NCBI GenBank assembly: GCA_034509495.1
Contig: CM067507.1
Span: forward strand, 18,203,102 to 18,267,101
Length of the DNA stretch: 64,000 bases
Direction of reading: 5' to 3'
Origin: Acestrorhynchus altus
Lineage: Eukaryota; Chordata; Actinopteri; Characiformes; Acestrorhynchidae
The position numbers and the translations under genes were made by a program. This document shows, piece by piece, positions 22,585 through 36,200 of the stretch (the stretch's first letter is position 1; every line of letters begins with the position of its first letter). The notes beneath the pieces are model-generated. The model searched no databases. It saw only the letters and a program-made list of their open reading frames with translations, and was not told where the DNA came from.

Positions 22585-24200
22585 TCAGCATCCTTTCTTT
22601 CGTACTTTATTTTTACAATTCATGGAAGAAACCCCAAATTTAAACAGAGAAACCTTTTCTTCATTTCTTGATGAGATGCTGTCCTCTCTCTCTCGCGCAC
22701 GCGCTCTACTTCTGCTTTGTTCTTATAAATAAATATCTTTAAGTCCATTAAGTATGAAATAGATATGATGTTAGGCAAATGGCTGTTAGGATGAGGCAGC
22801 ATCTTCCTCAAAAATGACTAGAATCTCCCTCCCAAATCACACAAAGAGATGAAGCAAAAGCAGTGCACCGACGAAAGGAAAAACAAGAACAAAAGAAAAG
22901 GAAACAACAGAATTATGACCGTCCACCTGTAGCCAGAGAGAGAAATTAAACTGACATGAAGGAGATGCAAACTTGTCACTCTAAACAGGGAAAAAAAAAA
23001 GAGCAGAACAGAAAACTTGTCACTAAGTATACGCACTCTTCACCCGCATGCTACTCAGTAGTGGATCCACTTGAAGGTGAACTAAGCCAAAGTGCATTCA
23101 GGCTAGTAATGCAGCATTTTATAAAACCCTACTACTAACACAAGTCTCACTCACTCCTCACAGGTCAAGAGAGACAGTCATTAGAAAATAAAAGGGGGAG
23201 GTGGGGGGGCTGGGAGGAGAACAGATTCCTACAAGGCCCAACACAGCAGACAAAGGGGGCAGGGAAAGGGGGAATATATCTACAGCATTCACTTTACCTG
23301 GGGCACTGCTGAAACCAAACAGCAGGACCACTGGACAAGAGATGGGAGAGAAAAACAAAAGAAAGAAAAAAAAAAAACAAACAAAAAAAACAGGTATTTC
23401 CATTTTTAGAATTATTGCATAAGCTTCTTACAACCAATAAAAAACTGAACAGAAAATTGTATATTTAAAAATCACCACAATAACAGTAATAATAACACAT
23501 TAATAATGACTCGGTCCTTTGCGATGCCTGCTGTGTTGAGATATTCACACATTCAAAGTCACAAAGACCTCACTGCATTCTGTGAAACAGGTAGGAGGGG
23601 TTTTGGCCCTCAGTACTGCAGACCACTCCATAGCCCTCATACTCCGTAGCTTTTATTCACTTTTTTATCAAAAAGTAACAAGTTTGAACAGGCTCTGAAA
23701 GACAAAATAAAAAAAAACCCCAACAAATAAAAAAAAACAACAAAACCAAAACACAACAAAGGGATCTCTTTGGTGCTACTGCTCCAAGGTTTGCGCAGCT
23801 TAATCACTTCATCTTATATTACCGTTGTGGTGGATTAGGTTAGACTGTACCACAAAAGCAGGGTTGCCATCTCGAAGGACAGGACAGCTGAACTGCCTCA
23901 GCAACACATTCAAGTACAAAAAAAAAACTAAACAAAACAAAAAAAAAAAGTCCAGAATCATCAGATTAAAACCAACAGAGATCCCTGTCCAGGCCTTCTC
24001 CTCCATCCCCCTCAGTCAGATCACATAGCCTCCACGTCGTCATGGCAATCACAGCATCAATGCCTCCAATCAAACACTTTCAGGTGGTCGGACGCCAGAC
24101 GACTCGTTTGCTCTTCTTTTTGATTGGTGGATTACTGGTTGCATTTGTCATTGTCTTTTTTTTCTTCCTCATTAGCCATTTCACCCTTTCTGTTTAACAC
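22585..24200 (-). other. stt3b: Probable stt3b 3' UTR
   Basis: Non-coding, A/T-rich sequence following the stt3b stop. AATAAA on the - strand at 22606-22611 would end the transcript near 22585-22595, giving a 1.6-kb 3' UTR. A second AATAAA lies near 23653-23658 and could give a shorter form. Several A-rich runs (23366-23392, 23708-23740) read as poly-U in the transcript. Confidence 0.55.
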
Positions 24201-24281
24201 CTAAACTGACTTCTTATTCAGTTTCTTGCCTTTTTTCAGCACTAGTTTGTTTTTAACGTATCCACGCTTCCTCTTGGCTGT
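24201..24281 (-). CDS. stt3b: stt3b terminal coding exon
   Basis: 26 codons plus TAG. Reads TAKRKRGYVKNKLVLKKGKK and ends KKSV, the basic STT3B C-terminal tail that STT3A lacks. Acceptor atctgcag. This exon is too short to be found by ORF length and was found by homology to the tail. Confidence 0.95.
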   Translation of the reverse strand, partial: TAKRKRGYVKNKLVLKKGKKLNKKSV

Positions 24282-27200
24282 CTGCAGATTAGGAGAACAA
24301 TGACAAGTTGTTAAAAACCCAGAGGTTGATAAGAACACAGTTTTAAAATGTTTACATTTTAACAATAACATTAAGAAATGAAGGTAATGAAGAAATAGAT
24401 TCCAGGAAAGGGCACCTTTTTTGAGGTGTACTTCTGTTTGCCCGCAACATTACGGAGCTTGTGGTCCAGAGCCTGCCGGTTCTCCTGCTTCTTCACTCTG
24501 TAGATGCGCACCAGCCAGTGTTCAGAGGTGAATGCCTCCTCAAGGTGCCGCAAACGAATGTCCTTGTTGCCAATTTCTGCATTCCGCGTCCGGTCAAACC
24601 CGGGTGGCGTGCGGAAGTCGAGCTGACAGGGAGACACAGCATGTTAGTGACAGGAATGTGCTGAGTGTTATAGACAAGGTGGAGGAGACCACGCTCACCT
24701 GCATCTCCCCGAAGCGGTAGTAAGACATCTTGTACATGAGACAGTTCAGCAGGGTTGGTGAGCCAGCCTTGTCTACTCTGAATTCTCCTTGAGGAGTGAA
24801 GTAGTCACTCTCCTGCACAAAAAACACCACATCTTGTTTTAAAACCTGCAATATTACATGAACCCCTGAGAAAGCATTCCACAACCAGCACATACAGATC
24901 CATCCATCAATAAATGATGCTGAATGTCTCATCACATCATAAACAACCCACTCAGAGCTGAAACACAAATCTGCAAACCTACCCGGATGTCCTTAGGATG
25001 CTCCCCCTCTGCAATGCGCACCATCCACAGAAACTTGTTAATGTCATCACCTGAATAACCGATCACTCCTCCAAAAATGATGAGGACGTAATCCACATCC
25101 AGGGATTTCATAATCTCATATGCCGCACTCTCATTGGAGGACATGGCCTTGCCCACCTGTGATGTAAAGAGATTGTGGTGATGAGGTCTACGCTCCACAA
25201 GATGGCACTACTGAGACATGGCTGAAATCCAGACACTTTAAGACACCTGCTGCAGCTGAAGGAACAGTTGAACTAAGTTTTTTTTTTCTTGACTTAAGTG
25301 CTTGTAATGCAATCAGCTGTTTAACAATCCGTAATCAGTTTAACATCCCTCATGGAATATTAGCTTTCTAAAACCGCAATATCTTCCTCAACGTTCCTTT
25401 GTCTTCCTGCTGGTGGTGCAGATTTAAACTGGATAAATATTATTCAGAATCAAATATCCAGAGCAGATGAATTAATATTGAAAGTGTAGAAGGTTTTTAA
25501 TGACATCACTGCTTTTCAGAAAGGATTTAGTTGCTGCCGTACAAAGAAACTTTAATCTTCTGCCATTTTTCACTTTGACAATGTGAATCTGGCCCTGGTT
25601 CTTTACACCATTATGTTTTCATGATGAACGAGCCAATAGGAAATGCGCCAAAATGACTTCTGCAGACAATTAAGTTTTTTCTCCTTGTGTAGAGTTGCAG
25701 GGTTTGTTTCAACATTTGGTTTCATTAATCATTTTAGGTTCATGTTACAGAAAACATTCTATGAATACAGATGTGCACATCTGTTGTGTCAAGTAGTGTG
25801 CCAGTATTCAAATACTAAAACTCTTCATTTCATTTGTTTATTTTTCCTCAAAGGGAGGAATCTACAGATATGTATATAACAGTTTTGCATAACTGCGTTT
25901 AACTATGTATATTAATAAGCACACTGAGTTACGGAAGACATTAATGGGGAGACAGGGATAGTTAACTAGAAGAGTTGCAGCTGTGCTAATTTGTTGGCAC
26001 ACCACCCACTCAGAAGAAAAAGCCCTGTGCACATCTGCTGGAGTGTTGTCTCATTAGTTCTGTTAACTGAAACTCCAACACAAGAACCTTCCATTTCCTG
26101 TTTGCAATTTTAAAATAAATAAAAACATTGAGAGTGTTTGTCTGCGTGTTTGCGACTCTTTTCTATTATTTAGTCTATTGAGCATTTTATTGATTAGTCG
26201 ACTGACCTAAATCACAATTTGTTTTCTCCACAAATCTAATTGCTGCTCAAAGTTTGCTGCTGCCATGACTTTTAAACTGCAGCTCTGAACGGCAGGTGAC
26301 TGGAGTGAGAAACAGCAGACCTCATGCACGCAGGAATTCCACACTGCTGTTATGAAACATTTATCATTTAAATTGAAGCCTTAAAAAATATATCAAAATT
26401 TTAAATGATGTGCCAACTTAAAACATTCATCATCGATTATATCGACTAACTGTGGCAGCCCTAATACTGAATGCTTCTGCCTCGTAACAGGAATTCTAGC
26501 ACAGCTCCACAGCCCCCTGATCATTTCAGTGTAACCGTGGGGAAGAAAACCAGCTGCAAAGTAACTTAACAGATTTGTTTAAAAGGATATCAAAATGAGT
26601 GGCGAAGAAGATCCCCAGTTGTGCTTGGACATTCTGGGTTCGAGTCAGTGATAGCTCTACTGACCAGTGCTATGTGACTGTTATTCCACGTGTTGTTGTC
26701 CACTAGCGTAGTTCTATTAGCCATTCCTGCTATCTGGTATCCGTAGTCCCACCAAGACATGACCCGTGCATGCTCATCTGTGTTCTGTCTCAGCCAGTAA
26801 TACGCCTCCCGGAAATCATCCAGAATGTTCCTTGACCTGCTCAAGAGGAAGCAATAACTCATCAGAGGTGGCAAGTTTACACGCTTACACCAGAGTACTT
26901 CTGCCTTTGTGTAGAGTGCATGCAGATTTCAAACACTGGATTGGTCTTCTTACCCGTCATGGTTATATGATGCCAGCACTACACTGGGGCTGGAGTACGC
27001 GTTGCTGGTGACCCAGGTGCAGTGCACAGCGAACATCATCAGCAACATCAGCATTAACATGGTCACGATACTTTTAATGTTGGGCCCAAGACCTTCCTCT
27101 GGTCTGTCCTGCTCAGACACATGCTTACGCAATTTCCCCGCCTGCAACAAAGCACACAATCACATACAAATCAAATCAGATCAGGTTGAGGAAAACAGAA

Positions 27201-30200
27201 AGCTTGCAAACAGAAGTGCTTGATATCAGCAGCTTTTATATTGGCTGATGAATTAGAACACAGTCCATGAAGTAATAAAAAAGGGATAAAATCTTACTAC
27301 GTAAAGTATTTGTCATAAATATCATATCACAGATTTTTTTTTTATCTTTCAGTTCATCCAACAGCAGTTGCTCGACCTGAATCGTTCTCTTCTAAATGCC
27401 TAGAAGTATGATTTCAGTCAACCAGACTGAGCGTGTTCTATGGTGAACAGATGGAATACTACTAAGCTAATGCAAACCATCTTCTCCCTCGTGATTTACT
27501 GCATTTGCTGTCAGACTGATGGTTTAACATTATTGAATTATATAAAATCGGTGTTCAGTTAGTCTGTGACCCTGAAGCAAACTAAACTTACTATTCAATC
27601 TTTTTTTTATTTGAAAATAATACAGAATAAGAGCACACTTTGCACTATGTGCTACCATGATCAATACCCTACACCACAGTAATGCTACCAACTATCCCTA
27701 AAGTACTGTATCTCAAGTCCCACAAGTCAAAACCCTGGCGCTTGCCCACATCTGGCCTAATGCAGTCGGCAAGATAGCATATCACTGTCATGCAAAAATC
27801 TTGTACCCTTGTACCGAACTTCAAAGGACAAAGACAGAAACTTAAGAGGTAAAAGAATTTTAAATGAGAGTATTTCTGGATCACTTCTATTGGACCATAA
27901 ATCAGGACATTTCAGGAAATGTCAAAAATGAGTTTCTGCATGACAGTGGAAATATATCAAATCAGCCCAAGGATACATCTGAATTCTGAAGTTGCCTGTG
28001 ACCTCAGGAGTTAGGGTCTCATCCTCTTTGAGTGATTACCTTGTCATAAAGATTTCCTGAGTTCCTCTTATCATCCTCGTCGCTGCTGTCCTCAACGGGT
28101 GGAGTTTCCCGCTTCACGTCGTCACCCAGATAGTGCTCGAACACACTGGAGAAAGCGATGGCCGACAGCATGCACACCACGGGGGTCAAGGTCAGCATGA
28201 GACGCACCATCACTCCAGCAAAGTACACCGCACTGATGGCATAGAGTGCCACTAGAGGGCAGCAATGAACAGAAGAGTTAATATCAGTTCAGATCATCAG
28301 TTCTAAAGGGTGCCTGAGCATGACTACTGATCCTACTGGCAAAAACTTATTTAAAAAACAAAACAAAAAAAACAACAACAAAATGGTAAAATTACAATTA
28401 ACTGCAGTCCTGAAAAACTACTTGGATAGGAGTTATTATTTGCTACAAAATGGACACTGGATCAAACCTGAATCTCACAGAAGGGAGGGAAATGGCTGCG
28501 CCCCATCCACGCACCACCCCCAACCCCCACCCTCTACTGTGCATTTTAGAAAGTTGATGGGACAAGCAGTAGACAGGCCTGAAACAGGTTTTGTTATGTT
28601 CTGCCCTGTGTCCTGTCTGCTGATGCAATGGTCAGCAAGAGTCTGAATTACAACAGGTAAACAGGCTGGATCAATACAGCAGTAAAGGCAATGCAAAGTC
28701 TCATGTGTTTGTGGGGGTCTTCTACCTCATGAAAATGTCATAATACAGACTTTAGCAGCACAAACAAACCGCGAGTGTTTCAGCATTAAACATTGTGTTG
28801 GACCACTGAAGCTGATTTGTAGAGCACTCACCAAAAACCCGCTCATCATTGATGTTCTTGATGCAGAACCAGAGTCCTGCAGGGAAGGTACACACCAAAA
28901 TGTGCAGGTCAAAGAAGAATGACACCCAGGTGGTGGGCTGGTGTTCTGAAACGGAAGCTATGATGGGAATGTGGATCTTGGCATATCTGAAGGATACAAA
29001 GACAGAAGTGCATGGATTTGGATTATAGAAACTAGCAGTATAGAAGTCTAAAAGAAGCTGCACTACCACCCAGTACTCTCAGTTCCGCAGCAGCAAATTC
29101 ATATGCGCAATACATAAGAAAATGAGCTCTTTGAAGAACAAAGCTTTTTTTCTTAACACAAAGGTGAGTACTTCAATGTCAGGCTGCCTCGATGTATCAA
29201 ACATTGAGCTGGGAAGGCGACGTTCTCAGGGAGAGGAGTGGAAACTTGTCTTTAAGAGCTAGGCAAACCCAACAAGTGCAAGTGTCTGTTTCTTGGACAT
29301 CAACAGTGTGTCTAATGGAGGCGAAACGGTTATTGTCTTCTGCACGGCTGAGCAGTGCCATTCTCGCTCCCTGGCTTACAACACGACCAATGTTTAGCAG
29401 CAACACACCAGCAGAACTTCTAATGACGTTCTTACTTTGGTCAAGCATCACTCTGATCATTATCTTCTGACATGACCTTCTCTCCCTCTCCCCTGACTGC
29501 AGTGCAGAAGGCTGATTCTGCACTGTGAGGATTCGACAGCACTGCCCATTCCTCCCTCACCCCTGCAAACACTGCTGCATAGGGATGTTACAGGTTCAGG
29601 AATTTATGACAGCTGGAACATTTTCAGGGCAAAAAGACAAGGCTGTAGGTATGCAAATAGGTTTTCAGCCATAATATTAACCCCACTGATGGGTGTAGTG
29701 AAAAACATTGATTGTCTAAATCTACAGTGGCATCTGTCAAGGTGAGCAGTATGCTCTTGAAGTTGATCAGTCAAAAGAAAGAAAAACAGTCAAGCTTAAG
29801 GATGGGAGCAGCTTTCACAGGGGTCAAATTATGACAGCAACATGACTGAATCAGAGCATCTCAAACAGCAGGACTTCTGGTGTATTCCTGGTTTGCAGTG
29901 GCCAGTACCTCCCAAAGGTGGTTCAATAAAAGAAACACCACCGACAGTCTTGTGCACCTATGGCTAAGTAATGCAATGTAAATCCATGCCTCCAACACAG
30001 ACTTAGACAGGCTGGTATTTCTCTAGTGTTGTGACAGCATTTAAACCTGTTTAACGTTTAAACCTGTTGAAAGCCCCAGACAAAGAAACCTGTTTGACAG
30101 GTGTACAAATGTTCCCAACAAAGCCACAAACGTATGTGATATGACCAACATGACAAACACAAACAATACTGATCAAAAACACAGCAGGCCAAACATTAAA

Positions 30201-33200
30201 GTGCATCTCATCAAAGGTTCACTAATGTGTTAATATACTATAAAAATGCAATATTAAAAAACATTCGTCTATTAGTGGACGATCCAGTGAACTCCACAGC
30301 AAGCACTTACCCTGTGTCCCACAGCGAGTAAAACCGGCCACTCCAAGGTGCGATGTAGCCTGAAAACACAAAAGGGAGATAAACACACACACCACCACCA
30401 ACTCCTAGGCAGCATCCAAGAAGCTAAGGAGCTTGGACTCCATCCAGCAGGCTAATACCCCGCCTATATCCAGCACTTTCAATTAATTTCCACCGCAAGG
30501 CTGCGATCAGTGTAAACGCAACACAGAGAAAAGAAAGGACAGCCCTAATGAGATCTCAGAGGCTTGTTGCAGGAATGGTGTGATTAATGAACGGCTGCTG
30601 AGGTTGGGGAACAGAAGCGCCAACAATGCTGAGAGGACAGGATCAAACAGTCTCTGTGTATGTAGGTTAAGGATGACTGGCATGATCCAAAAGGATGGAG
30701 TAGCTCTTATGTATGAGGATGTGTGACGCTATGCTGGGTTTATGAAAGGCTGGGGTGGAAAGGGTAGGGGTGAGGTGCTGAGCTGAGCTGAAGTCTCACC
30801 TGTGTAGGTCAGATAAATAACTGTAAGGAAGACCACCCCAGCAGCCAGAGACACTCCGAGGAAGAAGAGGGTCTGAAACTCCTGCTTTGTCAGCCTGTCC
30901 TTAAGATACTGCAAGAAGGCATATGCCTGCAGCAGAGCAAACACACCTGCAGAGAAACAAGTGCAAACACATGGCTGGTCAGCTCCAGGTGTGACCAAGA
31001 ACAATAGCATGCTCCTTTCTACAGATTTGAGATCTTTTTGGTTTTGACTTTGGTTACTGATTGAACAGGGTGGAAAAATAACAACTAGCAGCTTAGCAGG
31101 AACTATGGAGGGAACCTACCTGCTGCAGCCATGTGCTCACTTGTCCTTATAGGCTGGAAGCCCACAAATGGGATCTGCATGGACAACACCAAGCCCATTA
31201 TATAAAATGTGCTGTATGCTGGAAAAGATGGAGAGAGAGAAAAAAAAGTGTATGAGGTTAAAATTCACAAACACACACGTCTATTATTTTATGACTGACT
31301 AGGGAAGCGAGGCGATCCGTCCCTTTCCAATTTAGTGTTTGATCTCCATCTTGGTGCAGGATGGGTGAAGGAAGCAGCAGTGAGTGGAGCAAATAAGAGT
31401 GAGCCAAGCTGGCCCTGGGCAAGGAGGCAGGGCCTCAGCGCACACTGAATCATCTATAAACTGAGCTGTGCTGCTCCCACCAGACTCGGGGCTCAGGAAG
31501 GGAGAGAGGGGAAAACGCATCAATATGAGACTCAAATGCAAATCTGTCTTGCATCTGCAGAATTATGGATGGGACAGTTAAGATGCTCAAGCCATTGTTT
31601 GGAGATAAGTAGTATCTCAGACAACATCTCGATCATTCTTTCAGGATATGTGGAATATGTGAGCAGGCAAGTCTTCTCATCCACCAAGAGCTTCTCTTTC
31701 TACCACACTGATGGAGTGAGAAGATAGCTCATAATTAAGCCAACATGAATAATTTGCCAAGCAGCTTGGAGAAGAATAGGAAAACCTCATTTTTTTCCAG
31801 TTTCTCCAGACAACTTCAGGAAGCCAATGCATAATGAAATTGAGCTCATCTGTATTGGATTGAAGGCCTGATGAAAAGAAGGAAAGAAAAACGAAGCACA
31901 GACAACATATGTCTAGGTAAGACAAAGAAAGGCACACAATGCTTAGGGCATACGTCTTTATTTCTTATTTTTTGCTAAATGTGTTGATAGCCAGAATTTT
32001 AATGATGCCAAAACAGCAAGGAGAAGCTTCAGTGGTGACTTCAGTTGATCACACCATTTTCACACTTGATCACATTCCTTGGATTATAGTGCGAGCACGG
32101 TAGGGTGCTGAACCACTTGGAGCCTTTGATCACAGCATAGACAAGCTAGTCTGTCTGGAAGCTAAGGGAGATTCGTGCCAGATACAGGATGTGTTTAGTT
32201 GTCGATCACGTTGTGCTGGCCTAAAATCAAGATTAAAATTAATGAACTGCTTATGCCTTCATTGTAAATGCTCTTTTAAACTTTTAGAGCTGGGATATTT
32301 GTCTAATAAACGAGTGTATCTTTGTGATTTGAACATGACTGAAGGAGAAACACAGATAAATTATTTATGGTTATTTATCTAAAAAGGGAAGAACCTAAAA
32401 AAACATTCATTCATTTTTCGATTAACATTCCAGTTCCTGCTATCAAGAAAGAACTACAAAAGTCAGTGTATGCATGTGTAGGGACAGAGACAATGATGAA
32501 GCTGAGCTGGGTGGGTGATTGGACTGGGAGCAGTGGGTGATGGAGTAGAGCTTTGGCTGCTCCAGATGTCAGCATTTGATTTGAATCCATTACAGCTAAA
32601 CAAGACCACCTTCATCTCAACAGCTGCCACACTGATGAGAAATATAGCCTGCTTTCTCTGTTTCTCCCTCTCTACAGACAGACACTCACATGAAAGCTTT
32701 TATGCGTGACGTTCACCCATCAAAAGCAATAGCAGTATCCATAACATATATGCAAAGAGAGGTCAAAGAGAAGACTCTCCTTCCCTTAGTGTCATCTGTC
32801 TCGGTTTGAATAATATGCAGTTCTAACCCAGTGCTGGCCTTCAAAATCACGATGGGAAACTGTTTCCTATCATGCTTCCCACATCGACACTCGCAGCCCA
32901 TTGACTTATCTTTAAGAAACTGTTCTTTATGGAGGATCAAATTTCTGCCTTTGTACTTATGGGGTACTCTTTTTTTTCTGGGATCATGGGTTGGGAGGCA
33001 CTCCAAATACTGAAATCAATGTGCATGGGGGAGGCGTAGGGCAACAGTGGGCTTACTTAAAGCTCCTCAGTTCACCGCCTGCAGAGTACGGTTTTCTCCA
33101 GCAGACGAGAGGGATACTTCCCTGTATCTTTGGGCACACTCTGGACATTTGTGCATGCATAGCCTTCTTGGAGTACCTCCTGGGGACTCCATTGTTCTGC

Positions 33201-36200
33201 TGGGAGAATTAAATGCTCACATGGGCAATGACAGTGAGACCTGGAAGGGCATAAGTGTCACTGGATTTCTGTGCTCTTTACAGTTTATTCATAACTAACA
33301 CCATGTTCAAACACCAGGGCGTCCATAAATGCACTTGGCATTAGGAATGCCTACGCGGAGTTTTTTGATTGATTCTTTAGCTTTATCATTGGACTTGCGG
33401 CCATGTGTCTTGGAAAAGGGGTGGTCTTGGACTCGGATGAAGAGAGGACCTGTCAACTGATCACCAGCTTGTGGTGAGTTGGATCAGGATGTTGGGCAGC
33501 CCCATGGTGAGGGGCTAATGGGAACAGTTGGCAGAAGAAGCGGATAGAAAAATATTCAACTCACATCTGGCTGAGTTTTGACTGCATCCTGAGGGAGGCT
33601 GGGGCAAATCGGTGGTGTGGCTGCAAGGTTGTCCATGCCTGTTACCGTGGCAATCCCTGAACCCAATGGTGCACACCCTGGGTAAGGGAGGCTGTCAAGC
33701 TGAATAATCAGTCTTTTCGACCCTGGTTGGTCTGTGAGACTGACAGGCAGCTGACAGATATCAAAGGACAAAGTAGGCAAAACCTCAGGTGAGGGATGTG
33801 TTCGGTGAAGCCATGGAATATGATTTTTAATCAGCTCCGAGAAGATTCTGGCAAACTGTGAGGTGGTTCATTAGTGGAAATCAGTTCCCAACCAACACAG
33901 TATATGGCATATATCATAAAGCAGTGGAAGGAATACTTTGAGGATCTTCTCAATCCTACCTGCACATCTTCCATAGAGGAAGCAGAGCCTGGGGATTTGG
34001 GTGGGAGCTTGTCCATCACTTGGGTCAAGGTAGCTTGAACACTCCTTGGTAAAAGTGCCCCAGGAGTGGAAGAGATCCACCTGTTTCTCAAGGCTCTGGA
34101 TGTTGTGTGGATGTCCTGGCTGACATGGCTTTGCAACAATGTATCAACATTGTAGATAAGCATACTGGAGGAGGTGTCCATATGCGTTTTAAAACATGTG
34201 AAGTGACCGGGAGCTTAGTCCTCAAAGATTATGCGTACACGTTTTGCTGGTGTGGTCCTGCTGGCTTCATCAAACTGGAATGTCCAGCTCTTGCTAGATC
34301 AGTCTGCAGCTAAGTGTGAAGCAACTCTAAATCTGAGACCCTGGTACTTGGAAAAGGGTGCAAAAGGCTGCCTCAAGTGGAAGAGTATCTCAGGATTGTG
34401 TGCATGAGTTAAGGAGTAAATGGAGTGAGAGGATGACAATGTGGATCTTGACTGCAATGTTGTGGACTCTGAGTCTACTGTGGTGAAGAGAGAACAAAGC
34501 CTAAAGGCAATGGTCTTCATTTACTGGTCAATCTACATTCCAACCCTCACCTATGGCCAATGAGCTTTGGGTAATGACTGAAAGAATGAGATCCCAAATA
34601 CAAATGGCTGAAGTTAGTATTGTCTGTATGATAGCAGGACTCTCCTAGAGTTGAGGGTGAGGAGTTCAGGTCATTAGGGAGATGCTGCTCCTCCCCTGAT
34701 TCCGGCATCTGGTTTGCATGACTGCTGGACACCTCCCTTGTGAGGCATATCTGACCAACACTGCTTCATTACATATTATTTAAAAAAATATCCCACTGTT
34801 TGCTTTAAATATACAGCATGCTGTGTTTTTGGTGTTACTAATAAATATAAATACTTTAACACTACTTTGTCAAGTTATTTTTCCAGATCATCTCTCATCA
34901 TATTTAAGCCCATGTCATATTACTCAACCCTAACTGAACCTGCAGTTTAGATTTGGCAAGACCAGAATTACAACGAGCTGTGGTGTGTTTTTGGGCTTCC
35001 TACCACAGACAGCAAAAAATGGGCAAATTCTGATAATGAATCGAGTAGTTAGAAACCTGAACACAGAAAGACAGGCACAAATAACCATAACATTCAAGAC
35101 CCAAAACATTCAACAGAACGCACACACAAATGCCAGTGTCCACTCAATGCTCTTCACATCCACAGTCCTGCTACACAAACGTACACTGTTCATTCTTACA
35201 TTACAGTGGCAGTTATAACACTCTGGAAAAAGCATACAGGAGGTATAAGACAACTTGGATGCTGCTGTAGCACTCCTTGCAGCAACACTCTGAATGCAGG
35301 TCACACATGCGTTGCATTAATGTGTCATAACATTTTTGAACACAAGAATTCCAGCGTGTCTTGATTCATCTGCGTCCACATTCCTGTGTGGCATTCAATC
35401 CTACCATTCTGAAGAAAGCAAGAACGGACACTGTGGTAATGAGACATTGATGTATACATTAAAGCATACCAGACATTTATTTAAGAGCTAAGGGATCTGT
35501 GCTAACTTGTGAAAGAGAGGCATGTCATGTTTAAAAGATAAGATTATGCTTTATTAGTCCCGCAGTGGGGAAATTCACAAATGTTGCAGCAGGGATAGCA
35601 AAGCACTCAATTCTAGAATTAAAACATAGTATATACAGTATCTATAACATTATAAAAACATTTAAATATATATATATATATATATATTAGTATACAGAAA
35701 TGAGAGAATTGCATATAGGGAGAGGGAAGACATTTTGCACATTATGTTGTATTGGAAAACTCTACTAGTGTGTGGAGTTAAGTGTGTGGGTCCCATGGTC
35801 TGCCGAGAGCAGTGCTGGTTGTACATTCTAACAGCAGCAGGGAGAAAGGACCTGCAATGCTGCACCTGGTCACAGCCTCTCACTGAAGGAGCTGCCCAAT
35901 GCTGCCAGAGTCTCATGCATGGGGTGGGAGTCATTCTGCAGCATTGATACCAGTTTGGCCAACATCCTGCACTGGATATAAGGGGCTTCCCAGGATTGAA
36001 TTGGCCCTCTTTTATGAGTTTGTTCTCTTCCTGTCTGCCGCCAAAATACAGCTGCCTGAGCAGACCACACCATAAAAGAGTTTAGATGCCACCACTGGGT
36101 CAAAATGACCTGCACTCCAAATGACCTGAGTTTTCTCAGTAGGTGGAGTCTGCTCTGGCCTCTTTTGTAGAGTGCAGTGGTGTTAACTGACCAGTCCAGT

